From: Hoskinsella mucinilytica | Lineage (GTDB): Bacteria > Bacillota_I > Bacilli_A > Erysipelotrichales > Erysipelotrichaceae | Direction: 5' to 3' | Length of the DNA: 64,000 bases | Assembly: GCF_045223415.1 (NCBI RefSeq) | Contig: NZ_JBEQZJ010000005.1 | Coordinates: 1-64,000 of the forward strand | Shown: positions 17,680 to 26,789 of the stretch, one piece after another | Position numbering within the stretch: the stretch's first letter is position 1 | How the letters are laid out: each line of letters begins with the position of its first letter | Translations under genes and position numbers: made by a program | The notes under the pieces: model-generated | What the model was told of the DNA's origin: nothing | Databases searched by the model: none | The model's input: only the letters and a program-made list of their open reading frames with translations

Positions 17680-18003
17680 TTATTTTTTTGATAAACGTGT
17701 TTTTAATATTTCTAAAGAATCACAGCTTAAAATATGTATGGTAGCTTCTTCTAATTGCTCTGGAGTTAGTGTTAATAACCACTCTCTTGCATCTTCATGA
17801 TATTTGGCTTGAATCAATGCTTGAAGCGTTGTAATTTTTCCTTCAATTAATCCTTCATTTTTTCCATCAGCTTTTCCACTATCATACATCTCTTGCTGTA
17901 TCGCTCTATCTCTGATTTCCGCAATCTCACTTTGTACTGCATACGACCATAGATCCTTATCATTTTGCAAATCATCATATTTTTTCATATACTGATCCAC
18001 CAC
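17680..18003 (-). CDS. free-standing C-terminal Rpn-like fragment, copy 1
   Basis: 107 residues from a GTG at 18003 preceded by AAGGAAGG; an ATG six codons later follows GGTGG by eight bases. The sequence matches the last part of the nuclease at 18520-19425 (VDQYMKKYDDLQNDKDLWSY and on) with KNEGLIEGKITTLQALIQ in the variable segment. It lacks the PD-(D/E)XK catalytic domain. It could be a silent fragment, or a separately translated small protein like the short Rpn products that restrain full-length Rpn nucleases in enterobacteria. The terminator of copy 2 lies upstream, so its transcription would need read-through or its own promoter. Confidence 0.45.
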   Translation of the reverse strand: MVDQYMKKYDDLQNDKDLWSYAVQSEIAEIRDRAIQQEMYDSGKADGKNEGLIEGKITTLQALIQAKYHEDAREWLLTLTPEQLEEATIHILSCDSLEILKTRLSKK

Positions 18004-18099
18004 GCCTTCCTTTGCTTCCAGTATAGCATCGTATAACGTATTTATAAATAGGTAATCGTAAAAAAGAAGCAGATTTTCATCTACTTCCTTTGCTGATTA

Positions 18100-18423
18100 T
18101 TATTTTTCTGGTAAACGTGTTTTTAATATTTCTAAAGAATCACAGTTTAAAATATGTATGGTAGCTTCTTCTAATTGCTCTGGAGTTAGTGTTAATAACC
18201 ACTCTCTTGCATCTTCATGATATTTGGCTTGGATCAATGTTTGAAGCGTTGCTTGAAGCGTTGTAATTTTTCCTTCATTTTTTCCATCAGCTTTTCCACT
18301 ATCATACATCTCTTGCTGTATCGCTCTATCTCTGATTTCCGCAATCTCACTTTGTACTGCATACGACCATAGATCCTTATCATTCTGCAAATCATCATAT
18401 TTTTTCATATACTGATCCACCAC
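18100..18423 (-). CDS. free-standing C-terminal Rpn-like fragment, copy 2
   Basis: 107 residues from the GTG at 18423 (AAGGAAGG upstream), or 119 if read from an ATG at 18459 that has no ribosome site. It equals copy 1 except in the variable segment, which reads KNEGKITTLQATLQTLIQ, a duplication of a TTLQ-like unit. The same argument applies: catalytic residues absent, initiation signal present, terminator of the full gene upstream. Confidence 0.45.
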   Translation of the reverse strand: MVDQYMKKYDDLQNDKDLWSYAVQSEIAEIRDRAIQQEMYDSGKADGKNEGKITTLQATLQTLIQAKYHEDAREWLLTLTPEQLEEATIHILNCDSLEILKTRLPEK

Positions 18424-18519
18424 GCCTTCCTTTGCTTCCAGTATAGCATCGTACAACATATTTATAAATAGGTAATCGTAAAAAAGAAGCAGATTTTCAT
18501 CTACTTCCTTTGCTGATTA

Positions 18520-19425
18520 TTATTTTTCTGATAAACGTGTTTTTAATATTTTTAAAGAATCACAGCTCAAAATATGTATGGTAGCTTCTTCTAATTGCTC
18601 TGGAGTTAGTGTTAATAACCACTCTCTTGCATCTTCATGATATTTGGCTTGAATCAATGTTTGAAGCGTTGTAATTTTTCCTTCAGCTTTTCCACTATCA
18701 TACATCTCTTGCTGTATCGCTCTATCTCTGATTTCCGCAATCTCACTTTGTACTGCATACGACCATAGATCCTTATCATTCTGCAAATCATCATATTTTT
18801 TCATATACTGATCCACCACGCCTTCCTTTGCTTCTAGTATAGCATTATCGGCTTCGTTTTTAAATAGGTAACATAGTTTTTCTACATCTGTCATGTCCTT
18901 TACTTTTTTATTCAAATATTTCAGTGATGGCAACGATACAAAATATATGACCGCCATATCATTCTCTAACAATGGTCGACCCGTTTTTTTCATCATTTCA
19001 TAGCGATTGATCAACTCATGATCTTCGTCCATTTCAAAATCCACAAAGATGATTAGATAGGTCGGATGGAAAGTGGTGTAATCATTTCCTCTATTCAATT
19101 GATCTAACATCATCCTCATCAAATACATAAAGAATCGCTTCTTTTCAGTAGCCACAGCACCATAGCTTTGCATTTCAATATTGTATTCTCGTCCCTCCTT
19201 GTCCTTGACATGCACATCCATGACAATTTTCTTCCCATCAAACGATATGGGAAGGTATTCTGTTTTTTCAACATAACTTTCCACTGGCTCAATACCTGTA
19301 ATATCTTTGATCACAGTATCTCTGATATTACGAGATATTACATCCTCACCGGATAAAGCATACTTAAAACAGACATCATTACGATAACTAACTTTTACTT
19401 CATTTTTCTGCAAATCATTATTCAT
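18520..19425 (-). CDS. Rpn/PD-(D/E)XK nuclease family protein (transposase_31-like)
   Basis: 301 residues. The N-terminal domain (about 10-230) carries the PD-(D/E)XK core: KIVMDVHVKDKEGREYNIEMQ spread over two strands gives the Asp and the E-x-Q pair. Such proteins are annotated as Rpn recombination-promoting nucleases or PDDEXK_2 transposase-like proteins; related E. coli enzymes cut DNA and act in phage defence. The C-terminal ~90 residues are charged and helical and exist as two further tandem copies downstream. AAAGGAGG precedes the ATG. It shares the KxEGKITTLQ variable segment in its shortest form. Confidence 0.85.
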   Translation of the reverse strand: MNNDLQKNEVKVSYRNDVCFKYALSGEDVISRNIRDTVIKDITGIEPVESYVEKTEYLPISFDGKKIVMDVHVKDKEGREYNIEMQSYGAVATEKKRFFMYLMRMMLDQLNRGNDYTTFHPTYLIIFVDFEMDEDHELINRYEMMKKTGRPLLENDMAVIYFVSLPSLKYLNKKVKDMTDVEKLCYLFKNEADNAILEAKEGVVDQYMKKYDDLQNDKDLWSYAVQSEIAEIRDRAIQQEMYDSGKAEGKITTLQTLIQAKYHEDAREWLLTLTPEQLEEATIHILSCDSLKILKTRLSEK

Positions 19426-19819
19426 TTTAAAACCTCCTTTGTAAGTAAAGGTATTGCAGCCAAGAAACCCTTACATATATCTAATACGTAAAGAAGGTGA
19501 AAAATCCTAAAAATAAGAGAGAAAAATTTATGATATTTTCTTAAGATTTATGAATTACGACAAATACGGACAATATAACCTAATAAAATAAACAAGACAC
19601 TCATTAGAATTTGATAATCATACAAATAAAACTATTAAGATTCCACATGCTTTTCATATTCATCTTAGGCATAGCTTTCTATTTATCATAAGTATTTGAA
19701 ATAGAAACGATTGTAGCTATACTGAAATAGAAGATCTTCCATGGTAATTTTTTCTATCAACGAAACTCCACAAAACGATATTCCCTATGCTATACTAAAA
19801 GAAAAGGAGGGCGTCTCTT
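19426..19819. other. 394-bp intergenic region
   Basis: This AT-rich gap separates the divergent nuclease and flavodoxin genes, so it must hold both promoters. TATACT at about 19791 lies 23 bases before the flavodoxin lipoprotein gene's AAGGAGG, without a good -35. I see no further gene, repeat or hairpin that I would defend. Confidence 0.5.
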
Positions 19820-20428
19820 ATGAGAAAGTTTTTTTCTATTTTCACTGTATGCTTCCTAATATTAGGAACATCTGGATGCATACAAAAAACCGACACCCAG
19901 AAGGCACAAACGGTTAATGATAAACAAAACAAAGAAGATACTGCCATAGATTCCAACAAAATATTGATTGTTTATTATTCAAGAAGTGGTAATACGGAAC
20001 AACTTGCACAACTTATTCACAGCTATGTTGGTGGCGATATGATTGAACTTGAAACAGAAAAACAATATGCTGAGGATTATGATACCATATTAGAAGAAGC
20101 CGAAAAAGAACTGCAAGAACAAGCACGGCCTGCATTAAAAAGTACGATTGAGGACATCTCACAGTACGACTATATTTTCATAGGTTATCCTATCTGGTGG
20201 GCAGACACGCCTATGGCTATTCTAACCTTCATGGAAAGTCATAGCTTTGCGAATAAAACACTAATTCCTTTCTGTACCTCAGGTGGTGGTGGATCCGGTT
20301 CCAGTTTTGAAAGTATCACAAAAGCAGCAAATCAAGCTACAGTTCTAGAAGGGTATTCTATTATAGATACGAAGATAGAAACTGCGGCTCCTGAAGTAAA
20401 GGAATGGCTTAAAAAAATTGGTTTTTAA
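19820..20428 (+). CDS. flavodoxin-domain lipoprotein
   Basis: 202 residues. A lipoprotein signal peptide ends in GTSGC (Cys20), a polar linker follows, then a flavodoxin domain: ILIVYYSRSGNTEQLAQ is the FMN phosphate loop, and FIGYPIWWADTP and FCTSGGGGSGSS are the flavin-contact loops. It resembles the flavodoxin half of the fusion protein at 5683-7134 and should be an electron carrier tethered outside the membrane. It is monocistronic, with AAGGAGG before the ATG and a terminator after it. Confidence 0.9.
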   Translation: MRKFFSIFTVCFLILGTSGCIQKTDTQKAQTVNDKQNKEDTAIDSNKILIVYYSRSGNTEQLAQLIHSYVGGDMIELETEKQYAEDYDTILEEAEKELQEQARPALKSTIEDISQYDYIFIGYPIWWADTPMAILTFMESHSFANKTLIPFCTSGGGGSGSSFESITKAANQATVLEGYSIIDTKIETAAPEVKEWLKKIGF

Positions 20429-20436
20429 AATTATAT

Positions 20437-20477
20437 AAAAACTGCTCAAATGTGGTGACACATCCAAGCAGTTTTTT
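20437..20477. terminator. bidirectional terminator
   Basis: AAAAACTGCT (20437-20446) pairs with AGCAGTTTTT (20466-20475), with an inner TGTG...CACA stem. It serves both the flavodoxin gene and the convergent second beta-glucoside operon. Confidence 0.88.
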
Positions 20478-20481
20478 TCAT

Positions 20482-21954
20482 TTAATCTAAGTCATCTCCA
20501 TTTGATGCAATTACCTGTTGATACCAATAGAAGGAATCTTTTTTATAACGATCTTTTGTTCCGTTTCCTTCATTATCTAAGTCTACATAAATAAAACCAT
20601 AGCGTTTTTTCATTTCACCTGTAGATGCACTAATCAAATCAATACAGCCCCATGGTGTATAAGCTATTAAATCTACTCCATCTTCTATTGCTTCTTCCAT
20701 AGCCTTAATGTGGCTTCTTACATATTCAATACGATAAGGATCATGAACACTTCCATCTTTTTCTAAAGTATCTGTTGCTCCTAAACCATTCTCTACAACC
20801 ATAACAGGAATCTGGTAGCGATTATAAATTTCGTTTAGATAATAGCGAAGCCCATCAGGATCCATACCCCATCCCCATTCAGAATATTGAATATAAGGAT
20901 TTTTTGCACCTAAAGATAAATTTCCAACACCATCCATTTCTACATTATCATGTGTTGTGACACAGCTCGTAGAATAGTAGGAGAAACTAAAGAAATCAAC
21001 CTTACCCTTTAATAAATCCTGAGCATCTTGCGGTTCCATATTGAGAACGACTTCATCTTCTTTCCACACTCGATTCGCAAAAGCCGGATAAGCGCCTCTC
21101 ACCATAACATCGCCACAATAATAGAAAGAATCTTGCATTTTCTTTTGTGTTTTTAATACATCTTTTGGATCACAAGTTAAAGGATAAGAACACATACCCG
21201 CAATCATGCATCCAACTTTAAATTTTGGATTAATTTCATGTGCACGTTGTACAGCTTTTGCGCTTGCGACAAATTGGTTATGTAATGCTTGATAATTTTC
21301 TTTCAATTCGTCTTTTGTTAAATTTGGCCAAAACTCTTTCACCATTAACTGATTATTAATCTCATTAAAGGTTAACCAATAAGTAACCAAATCTTTATAT
21401 TCGTGAAATATCACTTCGCACAAACGACCAAAAAGCTTAATAAGCTCACGATTACTCCATCCTCCTAGTTCTTCTTCTAAATATAAAGGTGTATCATAAT
21501 GCGATATTGTTACCAATGGTTCTATATGATATTTCCTTAATTCTTCCAATACACTACGATAGAATGCCAATCCTTCTTGATTTGGTTCTTTTTCAATACC
21601 TTTAGGAAAAATTCTTGACCATGAAATACTCATCCGAAACATCTTGAAACCCATTTCGGCGAATAATGCAATATCTTCTTTATAGCGGTGATAGAAATCT
21701 ATTCCCTCATGATTAGGATAATAATAGCCATCTAAAACACATCCTTTTGCATCTTTAGGTAAGGATCCTTCAAATTGTGAAACTGCTCCTGTAGTGCCAT
21801 CAGATAAACGATAAGTTATTAGACGTGATGTTGTTGCGGTTCCGCCTGTTGTAACATCGGTTCTAGCAGGGCCACGTCCTCCTTCTTGCCATCCACCTTC
21901 ACATTGGTTTGCTGCTGTGGCACCACCCCAATAAAATCCTTTTGGAAAACTCAT
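20482..21954 (-). CDS. GH1 6-phospho-beta-glucosidase
   Basis: 490 residues from the ATG at 21954 (AAGGAGG upstream); a longer reading overlaps the PTS gene and has no ribosome site. The acid/base Glu198 is in LTFNEIN and the nucleophile Glu is in MVVENGLG, so both catalytic residues are intact, unlike the paralogue at 1077-2513. It hydrolyses phosphorylated beta-glucosides. Last gene of a licT-PTS-GH1 operon. Confidence 0.94.
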   Translation of the reverse strand: MSFPKGFYWGGATAANQCEGGWQEGGRGPARTDVTTGGTATTSRLITYRLSDGTTGAVSQFEGSLPKDAKGCVLDGYYYPNHEGIDFYHRYKEDIALFAEMGFKMFRMSISWSRIFPKGIEKEPNQEGLAFYRSVLEELRKYHIEPLVTISHYDTPLYLEEELGGWSNRELIKLFGRLCEVIFHEYKDLVTYWLTFNEINNQLMVKEFWPNLTKDELKENYQALHNQFVASAKAVQRAHEINPKFKVGCMIAGMCSYPLTCDPKDVLKTQKKMQDSFYYCGDVMVRGAYPAFANRVWKEDEVVLNMEPQDAQDLLKGKVDFFSFSYYSTSCVTTHDNVEMDGVGNLSLGAKNPYIQYSEWGWGMDPDGLRYYLNEIYNRYQIPVMVVENGLGATDTLEKDGSVHDPYRIEYVRSHIKAMEEAIEDGVDLIAYTPWGCIDLISASTGEMKKRYGFIYVDLDNEGNGTKDRYKKDSFYWYQQVIASNGDDLD

Positions 21955-21967
21955 ATTTTTATCCTCC

Positions 21968-23794
21968 TTAACATATTGCGGTGAGTAATTCTTCACCGAT
22001 ATTTACATGTTTTGTATTCATTTCTACAATATCCAAATAATTATCACTATTTGTTATGATGATTGGTGTTGATAAATCATAGCCTTTAGCTATTAAATCA
22101 TCACGTTCAAAATTCAGTAGTTCTTGTCCTACTTTTACTTGATCCCCTTGTTTTACTAAAGCATGAAACCCTTCTCCTTCTAAACGTACTGTATTCATAC
22201 CTACATGAATCAAGACTTCGCATCCATCTTCTGATACGATTCCAATAGCATGTTTTGTAGGAAATAGAGTTCTTATTGTGCCATTACATGGTGCTTTTAC
22301 AACACCTTCTTCTGGAATAATGACAACCCCTTTTCCTAAAGCACCGCTAGAAAATGCCTCATCGTTAGAATCATTTAATGAAATAATTTGACCTTTCATA
22401 GGTGATACGATAGTTTCCTGATGGATTGTTTTAGGTGAATCTATTTTTTCAGGAGCTTCTACAACATCATCTTTATACATCATATAAGCAACAATAAATG
22501 AGAATACAAATGGAATCACTACCATAAGAGCAATAGGAAGTATCTCAGCACCTGCTGGATTCAATAATCCTAATAAACCGACAACTCCCATCCCTGCATA
22601 AGTATACGCAGTGATATTCGTTATGGCTACTATAAGACCTCCAATAGCACCACCGATACAAGATATTACAAACATCTTTATTCTAGGTAATGTAACTCCA
22701 TAGATTGCTGGTTCTGTGACACCAAAAATTCCAGAAATAAATGCAGGAAGTGCTACTGATTTTAACTTCTGATCTTTTGTCTTTAGATATATAGCTAACA
22801 CAACACCAATTTGAGCGAAACTTACGCAACTGGTAAATGCTAATATCTGACTTGGATGTCCCTGCATAAGTTCCATAAAAGGAAACATTACTAGTACACC
22901 ATGAACACCAAACAATACCAATATCTGCCATGTACCTGCTAATAAAGTTCCTGCAATCAAAGGACTGATATTAAACAAGAACGTAATTGCTCCATTAATT
23001 CCTACACCGATTAAGTTAGCCAATGGCCCAACAATAATGAATGTCAACGGGAAACAAATTAATAATGTAATCAATGGTGTCGCAAAACCACGAAATGAGG
23101 ATGGTATGATTTTATTAAAGAATTTAAAAAGTGGTGCGGCTATTGCTATGCCAAATACTGCTGGTAAAAAAGTAGAGGTATATGTAGCATTCACGACGTA
23201 CCCAAATAAACTAATATCTATACCTTGGATAGCTGGATAACACAGTGCTGCAGATAGAATGAAACCAAATACAGGATCTATTTCTAGCTTTTTCGCTACA
23301 TTATATCCTAATAATAATGGCATAAACCAGAAGAAACAATCTCCTGCTGCATTCAATAATGCATAAATACCGGATTCAGGTGTAATACCTACCATGGTCG
23401 CAACTACAAGTAGACCTTTGATAATACCACATGCACACATTAAATTTAAGGTTGGACCCATCGCTGCCATTACAACCCCCAAGATTCGTTGCATGACACT
23501 TCCTTTTGGTTTTACTTCTTCATCTGAATTAGTTGACACATTGTCTAATCCTGCTTCTTTACAAACTTCCTCATACACATAAGGTACGTGCTCGCCAATT
23601 ACCACCATGTATTCACCCATGGCTTTCATTACGGTAATGACACCATCCAAATTCTTCAGATAGTCATCATCTGCTTTCTTTTCATCTAATAAATTAAATC
23701 GTAAACGAGTAACACAATGACGTAAACCAGTGATGTTTTCTTTCCCACCGACATGGGCAATAATATCTTTTGCTAAACTGTTATACTTTTCCAT
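21968..23794 (-). CDS. PTS beta-glucoside-specific EIIBCA permease
   Basis: 608 residues with EIIB (Cys27 in HCVTRLRF), membrane EIIC and C-terminal EIIA (His530 in LIHVGMNTV). Same architecture as the protein at 2523-4373 but clearly diverged, so the two probably take different beta-glucosides. GGAGG precedes the ATG and an unusual RAT-like site lies 40 bp upstream. Confidence 0.92.
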   Translation of the reverse strand: MEKYNSLAKDIIAHVGGKENITGLRHCVTRLRFNLLDEKKADDDYLKNLDGVITVMKAMGEYMVVIGEHVPYVYEEVCKEAGLDNVSTNSDEEVKPKGSVMQRILGVVMAAMGPTLNLMCACGIIKGLLVVATMVGITPESGIYALLNAAGDCFFWFMPLLLGYNVAKKLEIDPVFGFILSAALCYPAIQGIDISLFGYVVNATYTSTFLPAVFGIAIAAPLFKFFNKIIPSSFRGFATPLITLLICFPLTFIIVGPLANLIGVGINGAITFLFNISPLIAGTLLAGTWQILVLFGVHGVLVMFPFMELMQGHPSQILAFTSCVSFAQIGVVLAIYLKTKDQKLKSVALPAFISGIFGVTEPAIYGVTLPRIKMFVISCIGGAIGGLIVAITNITAYTYAGMGVVGLLGLLNPAGAEILPIALMVVIPFVFSFIVAYMMYKDDVVEAPEKIDSPKTIHQETIVSPMKGQIISLNDSNDEAFSSGALGKGVVIIPEEGVVKAPCNGTIRTLFPTKHAIGIVSEDGCEVLIHVGMNTVRLEGEGFHALVKQGDQVKVGQELLNFERDDLIAKGYDLSTPIIITNSDNYLDIVEMNTKHVNIGEELLTAIC

Positions 23795-23833
23795 TTTTGT
23801 TTTCCTCCATTTTATAAAAAGTATGTAATATGA

Positions 23834-23861
23834 AGGTTAAGCCAACTTAATGTTACCATCC
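23834..23861 (-). promoter_or_regulatory. divergent RAT-like antiterminator site before the PTS gene
   Basis: On the minus strand GGATGGTAA, a short stem-loop, and GCTTAACCT. This keeps the frame of the family's RAT (GGAT...ACCT closing bases, internal bulges) but differs from the LicT sites at 28 and 989. The same ends occur at 24835-24867. I do not see a clean terminator hairpin directly after this copy. Confidence 0.65.
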
Positions 23862-23884
23862 TATATGTGAAAAGTTTTCATATT

Positions 23885-24766
23885 CTATCTCATCACATCC
23901 TTTTCTTTTATTTCTGATCGATCATTTCTTCCTTTATATACCGCTCGCTGAACGTGAATAGTTAAATACAATTTTTCTTCATCAGTGAGCGTATACTGAT
24001 ATTTCTTTTCTAAAAACGTTCCTATTTTACATACACATTTATACGAAGTTTCATATTTTACTTTGACAACATCCAAGAAATCTAAATCATCTTCACTTTG
24101 ATACTGTTTTTTTGCAAATAAGCGTCGTGCAAAGAATTTCAAATGTGTAATAAATCGGTAATAATAAGCAGATTTTGTATCAAACTCAATAGAGAAATAA
24201 TACTTTACAATATTTGTGATATCTTGTATAACTTTGGTTATGTTATAGACTTCTTCCATATTTGAATCATCCATTTCTGCATTGACCAAATGGAGAGCAA
24301 TATAGGCTGCTTCTGCTTCAGGAAGACGTACTTTAAAGGTTTCTTCGATAAGATCTAAAGACTTACAGCCAATTTCAAATTCTTCTTCATAAAATTGTTT
24401 GATATCCCAAAGTAAACCATTGGATATATTTACACCATCCAAAAATCTCTGCATAGTCGCATAAAGATGATCACTTAACGATATCAATAAACTATCATTC
24501 ATCTTTTTTCCCAGATCGACCCATGCCATTTCAATGATCTTATTGGATGTTTCGATATATTCTAAGGGGATATCACATAACAATTGCTCTAATTGCTTTG
24601 TTAGTGTACTACGTGCCAAGATAAAGACTTTATTAATCATGGCTTGATCAATTTCATCACCAATATGTTTCTTATACCCAATGCCTTTTCCACAGACGAT
24701 TTGTTCTTTTCCCTCATCATTAAGTGTGATTAATGCATTATTTGTAAGAATTCTTTGTATTATCAT
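23885..24766 (-). CDS. LicT/BglG-family transcriptional antiterminator (second)
   Basis: 293 residues. CAT RNA-binding domain 1-55 with Asn10 and Gly26, but Tyr31 in place of the usual Phe31. Two PRDs with His100, His159, His208 and His271 in the standard places. First gene of the second beta-glucoside operon. Both candidate target sites here depart from the LicT consensus in the same way, which suggests that protein and RNA have changed together. Confidence 0.92.
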   Translation of the reverse strand: MIIQRILTNNALITLNDEGKEQIVCGKGIGYKKHIGDEIDQAMINKVFILARSTLTKQLEQLLCDIPLEYIETSNKIIEMAWVDLGKKMNDSLLISLSDHLYATMQRFLDGVNISNGLLWDIKQFYEEEFEIGCKSLDLIEETFKVRLPEAEAAYIALHLVNAEMDDSNMEEVYNITKVIQDITNIVKYYFSIEFDTKSAYYYRFITHLKFFARRLFAKKQYQSEDDLDFLDVVKVKYETSYKCVCKIGTFLEKKYQYTLTDEEKLYLTIHVQRAVYKGRNDRSEIKEKDVMR

Positions 24767-24797
24767 ATTCTACCCTTCTTTCCCTTTACACATAAAA

Positions 24798-24867
24798 AAC
24801 CTATTCACAATACGAAAAACAATCGTTTGTAAATAGGTTAAGCTCGTCTTGATGACAATTACCATCC
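24798..24867 (-). promoter_or_regulatory. divergent RAT-like site with overlapping terminator in the licT leader
   Basis: On the minus strand GGATGGTAA (24859-24867 side), a TTGTC...GACGA stem and GCTTAACCT (ending at 24835) form the RAT-like element. Its 3' end is the left arm of a terminator: AACCTATT (24832-24839) pairs with AATAGGTT (24798-24805), followed by a T run. The overlap is exactly the antitermination layout. Confidence 0.78.
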
Positions 24868-24880
24868 TAATTGCATTTTT

Positions 24881-24918
24881 ATAATAACACAAGAAATACC
24901 GTTATGCAAGCGTTTTCC
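24881..24918 (-). promoter_or_regulatory. promoter and cre site of the second beta-glucoside operon
   Basis: On the minus strand TTGCAT (24904-24909), 17 bp and TATTAT (24881-24886). GGAAAACGCTTGCA at 24905-24918 matches 13 of 14 positions of the cre consensus and covers the -35, so CcpA should block this promoter in glucose. Confidence 0.78.
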
Positions 24919-24998
24919 TAAAATGTTTTCAACCATAAAAATTAGAATAAAAGTCAGAATATACATCATAAAGAAATAACCCTAACTTTTTAATAATT

Positions 24999-25652
24999 CT
25001 ATTTCTTTTTCACTAGTAAATAGCTTTCTTCTATCAGATTGATCACCTTTTCAAAGGTAGCTCTTTGATTCAACATGACCGTTATCCAATATTTCTTATT
25101 CATATGGTAAGCCGGAAAGAAACTTTCATGATCTATCAAGCTCTCTATCGTTTCAGGTCTTACTTTCAGATTGATGACATCAATGACACCTTCTTTTTTC
25201 ATTCCTAAATAACGATATGGAATTCTCATCATCAACGCAAACCATTTCTTAGATTCCGGTATCTTAAAAACAGCATAGGTTGGCTGATTATCCCAAGGAT
25301 ATTCAGGATCTACTTGATACGCCTCTTTCATATGAGAAAATATTTCATTTCTAAGTCCGATCGGTGTCATACATGTTTCTATGATATCCTGAACCACTAC
25401 CTCAACTTTTTTTCTGATTTCTGTCACAAAGCTACCGGATGCTGAGGATAATTGAAAGGGTATATATTCCTCATTCAACTCTTTATCATACACATTCACA
25501 CGAAACCTTTGATCATTTATTTCAATTTTCAGATATAAAGTTTCATTACATTCTTGTTGATAGGTATATCCATTCCTACTTTCACAAAAACCATAAGCTT
25601 TTAAGGCAGAAACATTTAATTCATAGGCATCTAAAATCGCATCCTTATTCAT
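24999..25652 (-). CDS. MmcQ/YjbR-family protein
   Basis: 217 residues from the ATG at 25652 (GAGAGGG eight bases upstream). The last ~115 residues carry the MmcQ/YjbR pattern (YPWDNQPTYAVFKI, then a Lys-rich strand and NLKVRPETIESL). An additional N-terminal ~90 residues form an alpha/beta part typical of longer YjbR proteins. The fold resembles DNA-binding proteins, but no clear function is known. Confidence 0.82.
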   Translation of the reverse strand: MNKDAILDAYELNVSALKAYGFCESRNGYTYQQECNETLYLKIEINDQRFRVNVYDKELNEEYIPFQLSSASGSFVTEIRKKVEVVVQDIIETCMTPIGLRNEIFSHMKEAYQVDPEYPWDNQPTYAVFKIPESKKWFALMMRIPYRYLGMKKEGVIDVINLKVRPETIESLIDHESFFPAYHMNKKYWITVMLNQRATFEKVINLIEESYLLVKKK

Positions 25653-25816
25653 CTTTAACACCCTCTCTGTAAATCATTATATCTACTTTTGATATTATCT
25701 ACAATGAATTCGTGTTGATTCTAATGCTCATCATGAATTTACCAATAAATAATTACTTGTATCTCATAAAATATCTTCTATAATGTAAGAGTGTTTAAGG
25801 AAGGATCGGTGATGAT

Positions 25817-26707
25817 ATGACAAAGTTTGATTTACATATGCATTCATGCTATAGCAAGGATGGCGAATTTACACCAAAAGAGCTGATTCAGATTGCAAAA
25901 GAGAAACAGTTACAATATGTTGCCTTAAGTGATCATGATTGTATGCGAGGCATTGATGATATGATAGAAGAAGGTGCTAAGCAACATATACAAGTTATTC
26001 CCGCAATAGAGTTTTCAACGCTATTCACTCCGGATATCGAATGCCATCTTTTAGGTTATGGATTTGATTATCATCAAGAGTATTTTATTCATTTACAGGA
26101 TAAACTTCAAAAACTTTCCGATGATGCGTTTACGATAAGAGTTCAAAAATTTAAAGAAATTTATGGAATCGAAATAGATGAAAAGCAAATCATTGAAGAA
26201 GCGAATGGAAATAACCCTTGGTTTTTATTGTGTACCAAGATTTTTCAAGACCCGGCAAATGCGAATATCAAAGACTTCCAAGATTATTTACCGGGAGGTA
26301 AACGATCTGATCCTGCACCTGTCAATTTCTTTTGGGATCAATGTCAAAAAGGATCACCTTTATATGTTCATGTCGCATATCCTTCCTTTGAAGAAACTGT
26401 ACAATTGATACATGATGCCGGTGGTATTGCCATCCTTGCACATCCTTTTCAAACCTTTTATCAAAGAGAAGATTTATTACAAATGGCAATCAATTATGGA
26501 ATCGATGGAATTGAGGTCTACAGCAATTATCATGAGCCAAAACATAATCGATTCTATGAAGAATTTGCGAAAAAACATAACTTATTGATGACCTGTGGAA
26601 GTGATTTCCATGGTAAGTTAAAGCCAAGTATTCAGATGGGAGATTTTGGTGAAGAAGTCATTCATAGTGATATGATTTTAAACCGATTTTTAGATGCTTT
26701 AAAATAG
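25817..26707 (+). CDS. PHP-domain phosphoesterase
   Basis: 296 residues. The four PHP metal motifs are visible: DLHMHSCYSKDG, SDHD, AHPFQ and GSDFHG. A ~100-residue insertion between them is typical of the RNase AM/TrpH type that removes phosphate from 3',5'-nucleoside bisphosphates or short oligonucleotides 5' to 3'. Cytoplasmic, single gene, followed by a strong terminator. Confidence 0.88.
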   Translation: MTKFDLHMHSCYSKDGEFTPKELIQIAKEKQLQYVALSDHDCMRGIDDMIEEGAKQHIQVIPAIEFSTLFTPDIECHLLGYGFDYHQEYFIHLQDKLQKLSDDAFTIRVQKFKEIYGIEIDEKQIIEEANGNNPWFLLCTKIFQDPANANIKDFQDYLPGGKRSDPAPVNFFWDQCQKGSPLYVHVAYPSFEETVQLIHDAGGIAILAHPFQTFYQREDLLQMAINYGIDGIEVYSNYHEPKHNRFYEEFAKKHNLLMTCGSDFHGKLKPSIQMGDFGEEVIHSDMILNRFLDALK

Positions 26708-26726
26708 ATCATACAATCAGACATGA

Positions 26727-26781
26727 AAAGAGATTTCTGAAATGATGAATGAAACATACAGTCATTTTCGAAATCTCTTTT
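26727..26781. terminator. bidirectional terminator
   Basis: AAAGAGATTTC (26727-26737) pairs with GAAATCTCTTT (26770-26780), flanked by A and T runs, between two convergent genes. Confidence 0.87.
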
Positions 26782-26789
26782 TTGCGTTT

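Larger units (their letters stand above)
17641..18870 (-). repeat. 420-bp tandem triplication of the 3' end of an Rpn-type nuclease gene
   Basis: Near-identical units begin at 17641, 18061 and 18481, exactly 420 bp apart. Each holds, on the minus strand, about 110 codons of the C-terminal part of the nuclease gene and its terminator hairpin (GAAGTAGAT, GAAA, ATCTGCTTC, then T run). The third unit is part of the full gene and its similarity runs out near 18870. The first two units share an upstream variant (YLFINMLYDAILEAK) not found in the full gene, so they descend from a paralogue. Short indels sit only in the KxEGKITTLQ segment. Confidence 0.92.

Noticed and set aside
17641..18870. CRISPR array or transposon ends as the explanation for the 420-bp repeats
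   Set aside because: Repeats are long, contiguous and coding, with no spacers, no terminal inverted repeats and no target-site duplication.
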